Shown piece by piece: positions 59,157 to 64,000 of a stretch of DNA of 64,000 nt (its first letter is position 1; every line of letters begins with the position of its first letter). The position numbers were made by a program, and so were the translations under genes. The DNA is from Metabacillus mangrovi (GTDB taxonomy: Bacteria > Bacillota > Bacilli > Bacillales > Bacillaceae), in assembly GCF_009711125.1 (NCBI RefSeq), contig NZ_WMIB01000007.1, positions 1 to 64,000 on the forward strand. The letters are read 5' to 3'. The notes beneath the pieces are model-generated. The model was not told where the DNA came from, ran no database searches, and saw nothing but the letters and a program-made list of their open reading frames with translations.

Positions 59157-61322
59157 TTATTTAAGCTTAAGCTTCGCAAGAGCGTCCGCTAAAGCATTAT
59201 TTGAAAAATCATCATCTTGTTTCTTCATATAGTTTGCTACTTCTTTTTTAGATACATTATGGCTCTTCTCTTTTTTGCGGCGCTCATTGAAGGTTGATAA
59301 CTTTTCACGGTGTCCGCACACACAGGTAAACATCTGCCCTTCCCCTTCGCCTCTCAGCTCAAGACGCTTATGGCACTTTGGACAGCGGGCATTCGTCGTC
59401 TTGGAGATGTTTTTCCGGTTTCCGCACTCGCGGTCCTGGCAGACGAGCATCTTTCCTTTTTTCCCTTTTACCTCAAGCATGAGCTTGCCGCAATCCGGAC
59501 ATTTTGTCCCTGTTACATTATCATGCTTGAATTTCTGGCCGCTGTTCTTGATGTCTGTTACAACCTGGCCGGCATATGCTTTCATTTCGGAGATAAACCG
59601 GTCCTTCGGAAGCTTTCCTTTTGCGATCGCCGCAAGTTTTTGCTCCCATTCCGCCGTCAGTACAGGTGACTTCAGTTCCTCCGGCACAAGTCCGAGAAGC
59701 TGCTTTCCTTTGGACGTTACTTTAATATGCTTTCCTTGTTTTTCGATGACAAAGGAACTGAATAGCTTCTCAATAATGTCCGCGCGGGTCGCGACCGTCC
59801 CGAGCCCGCCAGTCTCACCGATGGTTTTGATCAGGTCCTGATCCTCGCCGGCCATGAATTTCGCCGGATTTTCCATCGCGGAAAGCAGCGTTCCTTCATT
59901 AAACCGTTCAGGCGGCTTCGTTTCCCCTTCTGTCTCGATCAGCTTCGGCTGAAAAGCCTCGCCTTCTTTTACAAGAGGAACATCCGATGCAGCTTCCTCT
60001 TCAGGGTCTTTACCGGCTGCTTCCTTCCAGCCAAGGGAAAGCACGCGGTTTCCTTTAGCCGTGAAAACCTCGCCTCCGATGTCTGCTGTAATTGAGGTCT
60101 GCTCGTATTCATAAGGTTCGGACAGGACGGCAAGGAACCTTCTTACGATTAAGTCGTAAATATTCCGTTCCTGGCTTGTTAAAGAGGATAGCAGCGGCGT
60201 TTCCTCTGTCGGGATGATCGCATGGTGATCGGAAACCTTCGAATCATCAACGAACGCCTTGCTCGTCTTAATGCCTTTTTTCAAAATCGACATGGCATAT
60301 GGTGCATACGGCTTAATCTCTACTGCCTTTACGCGGTCCTTTAACGTAGCCGTCATGTCAGAGGACAAAAACCTGGAATCTGTACGCGGATACGTTACCG
60401 CTTTATGCTGCTCATACAGCTTCTGCATGATGGACAATGTCTGCTTGGCAGAATACTCAAAGCGTTTATATGCATCGCGCTGGAGTTCTGTCAGATCATA
60501 AAGTGCCGGTGCAAAACTCTTCTTTTTTGTTCTTTTGACCTCTTTAATGAAGCCCTGCTTGCCCTGCAGTTTAGCGAGCAGACTGTCCGCCTCACCTTTA
60601 TCAAACATTCTCGTCTCATTCGTCCGGCCGCTGCGCCACGCGAGCTTCAAACCGTTTCCGGCGGAAGCGCTGATTCCATAGAATTTTTTCGGCTTGAATT
60701 CAGCGATTTCCTCTTCTCTTTTTGCAATCATTGCAAGGGTCGGGGTCTGAACACGTCCACATGAAAGCTGGGCATTGAACTTTGTCGTAAGAGCGCGGGT
60801 CGCGTTAATTCCGACAAACCAGTCTGCCTCAGACCGCGCAACCGCTGAGTGATAAAGAAATTCATATTCTCCTCCATCCTTCAGGTTCTGGAACCCTTGA
60901 CGGATCGCCTGGTCTGTAACAGATGAGATCCACAGTCGCTTCAGCGGCTTGCTGACCTTCGCCTTCTCCAAAATCCAGCGTGCCACAAGCTCCCCCTCAC
61001 GCCCGGCATCCGTTGCAATTACAATATCTGTTACGTCGCCGCGGTTCAGCAGCGCCTTCACCGCATGAAACTGCTTGCTGCTCTGCTTGATCACCGTCAG
61101 CTTCAGCTGATCCGGCATAATCGGCAGCTCATTCAAATCCCATGATTTATACTTCTGGTCATACATCTCCGGATCCGCCAGCGTCACCAAATGGCCGAGC
61201 GCCCATGTCACGATATACCGGCTGCCCTCAAGATACCCATTGCCCTTCCGCTCAGCTTTCAGAACGCGGGCAATATCCCGTGCCACTGACGGCTTTTCTG
61301 CTAAAACCACTGTCTTACTCAT
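59157..61322 (-). CDS. topB: DNA topoisomerase III
   Basis: Type IA topoisomerase, 721 residues, that decatenates and relaxes single-stranded DNA regions. TOPRIM begins KTVVLAEKPSVARDIARVL, followed by IATDAGREGELVARW; the catalytic tyrosine is in VTYPRTDSRFLSSD. C-terminal zinc-type cysteine clusters (CPDCGK...CQDRECG and CPKC...CVCG) end the protein. AAAGGAAGG precedes the ATG. It heads a topB-yfmR unit. Upstream is a G-rich repeat region. Confidence 0.96.
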   Translation of the reverse strand: MSKTVVLAEKPSVARDIARVLKAERKGNGYLEGSRYIVTWALGHLVTLADPEMYDQKYKSWDLNELPIMPDQLKLTVIKQSSKQFHAVKALLNRGDVTDIVIATDAGREGELVARWILEKAKVSKPLKRLWISSVTDQAIRQGFQNLKDGGEYEFLYHSAVARSEADWFVGINATRALTTKFNAQLSCGRVQTPTLAMIAKREEEIAEFKPKKFYGISASAGNGLKLAWRSGRTNETRMFDKGEADSLLAKLQGKQGFIKEVKRTKKKSFAPALYDLTELQRDAYKRFEYSAKQTLSIMQKLYEQHKAVTYPRTDSRFLSSDMTATLKDRVKAVEIKPYAPYAMSILKKGIKTSKAFVDDSKVSDHHAIIPTEETPLLSSLTSQERNIYDLIVRRFLAVLSEPYEYEQTSITADIGGEVFTAKGNRVLSLGWKEAAGKDPEEEAASDVPLVKEGEAFQPKLIETEGETKPPERFNEGTLLSAMENPAKFMAGEDQDLIKTIGETGGLGTVATRADIIEKLFSSFVIEKQGKHIKVTSKGKQLLGLVPEELKSPVLTAEWEQKLAAIAKGKLPKDRFISEMKAYAGQVVTDIKNSGQKFKHDNVTGTKCPDCGKLMLEVKGKKGKMLVCQDRECGNRKNISKTTNARCPKCHKRLELRGEGEGQMFTCVCGHREKLSTFNERRKKEKSHNVSKKEVANYMKKQDDDFSNNALADALAKLKLK

Positions 61323-61452
61323 GTAAACATCCTTCCTTTATATACACGCGGACCATCTCCGCCGCTGTTTGTCTTTCAAAATCCTGCTGCAAAACACCCG
61401 CTTCTGCCGGTCTCTGCACGAATAAATAGCCTTCTTACAGTTTATCAGAAAT

Positions 61453-61502
61453 TGGGGGAGGTGCAAGGAATGGGGGTGGGGTGGAGGGTGGTAGGGTGGC
61501 GG
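61453..61502 (+). repeat. G-rich tract with canonical quadruplex motif
   Basis: Four G-runs fit the G3+N1-7 rule: GGGGG (61472), GGGG (61478), GGG (61486), GGG (61494), with loops T, TGGA and TGGTA. Plus strand is G-rich; this is the template strand for anything transcribed leftward into topB. Confidence 0.7.
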
Positions 61503-61539
61503 AGTACTTTGGGCGGAGAGACAGTGAACTGAGGGCGGG

Positions 61540-61800
61540 GTCAGTCCCGCTCTGCTTTAAAGCATGTGGGGACAGAGACTTGAAGCGGGAAACCCTTGGG
61601 GCAGAAGGGATTGGGGTGGCGGTCCCCGAGCTTTAGTTCGGTAGAGAATGTGGGGACTGGCACGGTGCCAGTCCCCTTCTGCTTTAACGCAGCGGGGGAC
61701 AGAGGGACGAGTCTGCAAACCCATGTGCGGCAAGGGTTTGCAGAAACGGTGCCTGAGCTTTTGTGCTTTAGCAGAGTGAGGGACCCCGCTGAACCAGACC
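61540..61800. repeat. Dispersed repeat related to the 50.4-kb element
   Basis: TGCTTTAAAGCA at 61553 followed by TGTGGGGACAGAG, a second palindromic piece TGCTTTAACGCAGC near 61680, and GGTGCCAGTCCCC near 61665 share the motifs of 50444-50697 in rearranged order. No gene is supported in 61323-61868. Confidence 0.72.
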
Positions 61801-61868
61801 TGTACATGTCTTAAACCTTCTACCCTAAACCTATCCTAAAACTCCCCAAACCCACCCTCAAAACAAAA

Positions 61869-61898
61869 AAAGAACCCCAAAACTAAAAGGGGTTCTCT
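61869..61898 (-). terminator. Terminator of yfmL
   Basis: AGAACCCC/GGGGTTCT (61872-61879 with 61890-61897), with seven T on the minus strand. Confidence 0.92.
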
Positions 61899-61904
61899 CA
61901 CTCT

Positions 61905-63074
61905 TTACCTTCTCCGTCCATTCCGATTCCTGTCTTCTTCAGTCAAGATTTCTCCGCCGAAGAGGATGCGGCGCTCGAGGGTGAGGCCGAGTTTGCCGGC
62001 GTATTGTTTGAGTTCGCGCTCTTCGCGTTCGCTGACGAGGGAGATGACGGTTCCGCTTGCGGTGGATCCGAGTCTGCCTGTGCGGCCGGAGCGGTGGACG
62101 AATTGGTCGATGCTTTCCGGGAAATCAAGGTGGACGACTTGTTCAAGGTCCTGGATGTCGAGTCCTCTTGCCGCGACGTCGGTTGCGAGGAGCAGCTGGA
62201 CGTCGCCTTTGCGGAATTTCCGCAGCGCTGCTTCACGGTCGGTTTTTCCGCTTTCGCTGTGCAGGAGGCTGACCGGCATGCGGTTATAAGCCAGTTTTTC
62301 CGCAGCGACGTTGGCACTGCCGATGTCTTTAATGAAGGCCAGTGTTTTGACTGGAGCGGCTCTCATGATTTTTTCAAGGGCCCTCAGCTTGTCGCGCTGT
62401 TCGCTGACAATATAGACATGGCGCACTTCTGCTTTGATCGCCTGTTCGCGGTCGACTTGAATGGTAACCGGTTCGTTCATTAGCGCAGATGCGAGCTCTT
62501 CTGTTTTAACAGCAAGGGTTGCTGAATAGAGAAGCAGCTGGCGGTCGCGCTGTGTGCTTTTTATCACTTCTTCAATTGTTTTCATGTGCTCCGGAACAAG
62601 AAGCTGATCTCCTTCATCCAGAACGATTGTTTTGACTTCATGCATTTTCAGCTTCTTCATTTTGATCAGCTCGAGAAGTTTTCCTGGTGTACCGCTTACG
62701 ATATGAGGATTCTTCTTCAATTTTTCCAGCTGTCTTTTCGGGTTCGCTCCGCCGATGAAGGAGGCGGTTCTCAGTTCGCTGCCTTTCGTCCATTCCTGGA
62801 TGACGGAGTGAATTTGCATGACGAGTTCATGGGAAGAGGCCATGATGACGGCTTGCGGCTGTTTGCCGGCTGCGTTCAGCCTCTGCAGCACCGGGAGCAG
62901 ATAGGCGAGAGTCTTTCCGCTTCCAGTCGGAGATTTGGCAAGTACATCTTTATTTTCCATAATCGGCTGGACCGATTGGGCTTGTACAGTTGTTGGAGCT
63001 TGATAGGCCGCGCGTGTCCAGGCTTCCTGGATGAACGGCTGGAATGTTTGTATAAATCCTGTTTCCTGTGACAT
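61905..63074 (-). CDS. yfmL: DEAD-box-type RNA helicase YfmL
   Basis: ATP-dependent RNA helicase, 389 residues, short form. Q-motif AYQAPTTVQAQSVQ, Walker A SPTGSGKT (about 48-55), motif II VLDEGD instead of DEAD, motif III SATLAV, and motifs IV-VI including HRSGRTGR. It matches B. subtilis YfmL, involved in ribosome assembly and cold growth. The C-terminus ends with an Arg-rich tail (NRNGRRR). AAGGTG precedes the ATG. Single transcript with its own terminator. Confidence 0.93.
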   Translation of the reverse strand: MSQETGFIQTFQPFIQEAWTRAAYQAPTTVQAQSVQPIMENKDVLAKSPTGSGKTLAYLLPVLQRLNAAGKQPQAVIMASSHELVMQIHSVIQEWTKGSELRTASFIGGANPKRQLEKLKKNPHIVSGTPGKLLELIKMKKLKMHEVKTIVLDEGDQLLVPEHMKTIEEVIKSTQRDRQLLLYSATLAVKTEELASALMNEPVTIQVDREQAIKAEVRHVYIVSEQRDKLRALEKIMRAAPVKTLAFIKDIGSANVAAEKLAYNRMPVSLLHSESGKTDREAALRKFRKGDVQLLLATDVAARGLDIQDLEQVVHLDFPESIDQFVHRSGRTGRLGSTASGTVISLVSEREERELKQYAGKLGLTLERRILFGGEILTEEDRNRNGRRR

Positions 63075-63157
63075 TCCTTCAACACCTTTTCGTTTAGTTA
63101 GTATGAACAGTGTAAATCATAGCATTTTTCCATCTGAAATGCCACGGCACCTCCCAT

Positions 63158-63206
63158 TTGACCCGGGGACAGCTGCGTGCTACAATAACTTACGAACGTT
63201 CGTAAG
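63158..63206 (+). promoter_or_regulatory. Promoter and TetR-type operator of the efflux operon
   Basis: TTGACC (63158-63163), 17-bp spacer, TACAAT (63181-63186). The perfect 18-bp palindrome CTTACGAACGTTCGTAAG (63189-63206) covers the expected start point, placing repressor binding over transcription initiation. Confidence 0.85.
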
Positions 63207-63220
63207 GGAGAGTGAAATCG

Positions 63221-63787
63221 ATGACTTCTGAGGAACTTAAGGAAAAAGCACTTCTCATTTTTGCTGAGCACGGCTATGAAGGAGCGTCCCTTTCGCTGAT
63301 TGCAGATCAAGCGGGGATTAAAAAACAGTCCATTTATTCACACTATAAAAGCAAGGATGAGCTGTTTTTGAAAACTGTTGAAGATGTCTTCAGCCGTGAA
63401 CTGGTTCAGGCAAAAAAGCGGCTCATGGAAAACAAGCCTCTCAAGGAGCTTCTTTCTTCGTATTTAAAAGACTACTTGGAGAAATATGAACAAGACCCAG
63501 CCACCCGCTTTTGGCTGAGAATGGCTTTTTTCCCGCCTGCCCACCTTTATGATGAAGTGATGATTCCTGTATATCGTCATCTCGATACACTGGAGGAGAC
63601 TTTAACTGAACTTTTTGAACGCTCTTCCATACAGGCAGATCCAAAAGAAGCGGCATTAGCCTATCTTGGGGTTCTGGATAGCCTTTTCGTGGAAATGCTT
63701 TACGGCAGCAAAGATCGTCAAGTTAATCGAATGAATGCATCCTTCAACATTTTTTGGAAGGGGATATTAAAGATAAAGGAGGAGTAG
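63221..63787 (+). CDS. TetR family repressor
   Basis: A 188-residue TetR regulator. N-terminal HTH (about 1-48) with [35 protein letters not shown], then a helical ligand-binding domain. GGGAGAG precedes the ATG at 63221. It lies four bases before an SMR transporter gene and presumably controls the pair through the palindrome upstream. Its ligand is probably a cationic drug or guanidine-type compound; not determinable. Confidence 0.9.
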   Translation: MTSEELKEKALLIFAEHGYEGASLSLIADQAGIKKQSIYSHYKSKDELFLKTVEDVFSRELVQAKKRLMENKPLKELLSSYLKDYLEKYEQDPATRFWLRMAFFPPAHLYDEVMIPVYRHLDTLEETLTELFERSSIQADPKEAALAYLGVLDSLFVEMLYGSKDRQVNRMNASFNIFWKGILKIKEE

Positions 63788-63791
63788 GCGT

Positions 63792-64000
63792 ATGAATCGT
63801 TACTGGTTATATGTAATTATTGCTTCTGTATTTGAAGTAGGCTGGGTAGCAGGGTTAAAGCATGCAGATGATGTTCTGACATGGACGGGGACCATCATTG
63901 GGATCATTGTGAGTTTTGGAGTGATGATCCTGGCAAGTACGAAACTTCCTGTCGGGACGGTTTATGCTGTGTTCGTAGGACTCGGTTCAGCCGGGACGAT
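63792..64000 (+). CDS. SMR family efflux protein, partial
   Basis: Small multidrug resistance transporter truncated by the window end; the first 69 residues are present. The first helix [24 protein letters not shown] carries the essential membrane glutamate (E15), and helices 2-3 follow ([27 protein letters not shown]). It resembles the YkkC/SugE-EbrA type that often works as a heterodimer, so a second SMR gene may lie just beyond. Four bases after the TetR gene stop. Confidence 0.9.
   Translation, partial: MNRYWLYVIIASVFEVGWVAGLKHADDVLTWTGTIIGIIVSFGVMILASTKLPVGTVYAVFVGLGSAGT

Overview
The window looks like chromosomal DNA of a Bacillaceae bacterium, a spore-forming Bacillus relative. Genes start on clear AGGAGG-type ribosome binding sites, some with TTG or GTG starts. 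Intrinsic terminators are dense, and sigma-B-type promoters and TreR/CcpA-type control sites are visible. Gene content and order resemble the yfk-tre-yfm part of the Bacillus subtilis chromosome: yfkAB, yfkD, chaA/yfkE, an MFS gene, yfkH, yfkI, yfkJ, yfkK, yfkM, treR-treA-treP, yfmJ, yfmM, yfmR and yfmL. No rRNA, tRNA, prophage, insertion sequence or CRISPR array was seen.

Layout. 1-0.67 kb is gene-free and built of repeats. 0.67-8.7 kb holds a class I fumarase, a phospholipase A2-like small protein, an MBL-fold hydrolase, a potassium channel, an ABC exporter whose ATPase gene is frameshifted, its regulator, and GNAT and HAD enzymes. 9.1-11.2 kb holds a manA-fructokinase operon and a small conserved protein. 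11.3-25.0 kb is the yfk block: a radical SAM protein, YfkD, CopC/CopD, a Ca/H antiporter, general-stress proteins, YfkH/I/J and several very small proteins. 25.8-33 kb holds a hydrolase, a CrtI-like desaturase and the trehalose operon. 33-46 kb holds a cation exporter, GDPD, a sodium-solute symporter, FosB, an MFS exporter, acylphosphatase, an O-antigen-ligase-like protein, an OxdD-like oxalate decarboxylase and a bacterial nitric oxide synthase. 46.7-64 kb holds a putative sigma-B-driven aldehyde dehydrogenase, oxidoreductases, two ABC-F proteins, an iron-sulfur photolyase, a B12-domain/STAS pair, topB, a DEAD-type helicase and a TetR-SMR efflux operon cut by the window end.

Most notable. 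(1) A translationally coupled pair at 55.6-57.0 kb joins a stand-alone CarH-type B12 domain (W-x9-EH plus axial-His motif) to a STAS regulator. It lies 0.6 kb from an FeS-type photolyase gene on the same strand, and looks like a B12-based light or redox input to a stressosome-like output. (2) Several gene-free stretches carry arrays of short units repeating every 20 or 21 bp, two DNA helical turns, around a CGA core. Arrays 16 kb apart and in opposite orientation share the same unit. (3) Longer tandem intergenic repeats have periods of 135, 242-244 and 127 bp. (4) Near-consensus Noc sites flank the yfmM-like gene, and a one-mismatch parS-like site lies at 34.73 kb. (5) The oxalate decarboxylase has Asp in the active-site lid where OxdC has its catalytic Glu.

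Functions rest on recognised motifs and remembered family sequences. No database search was run.
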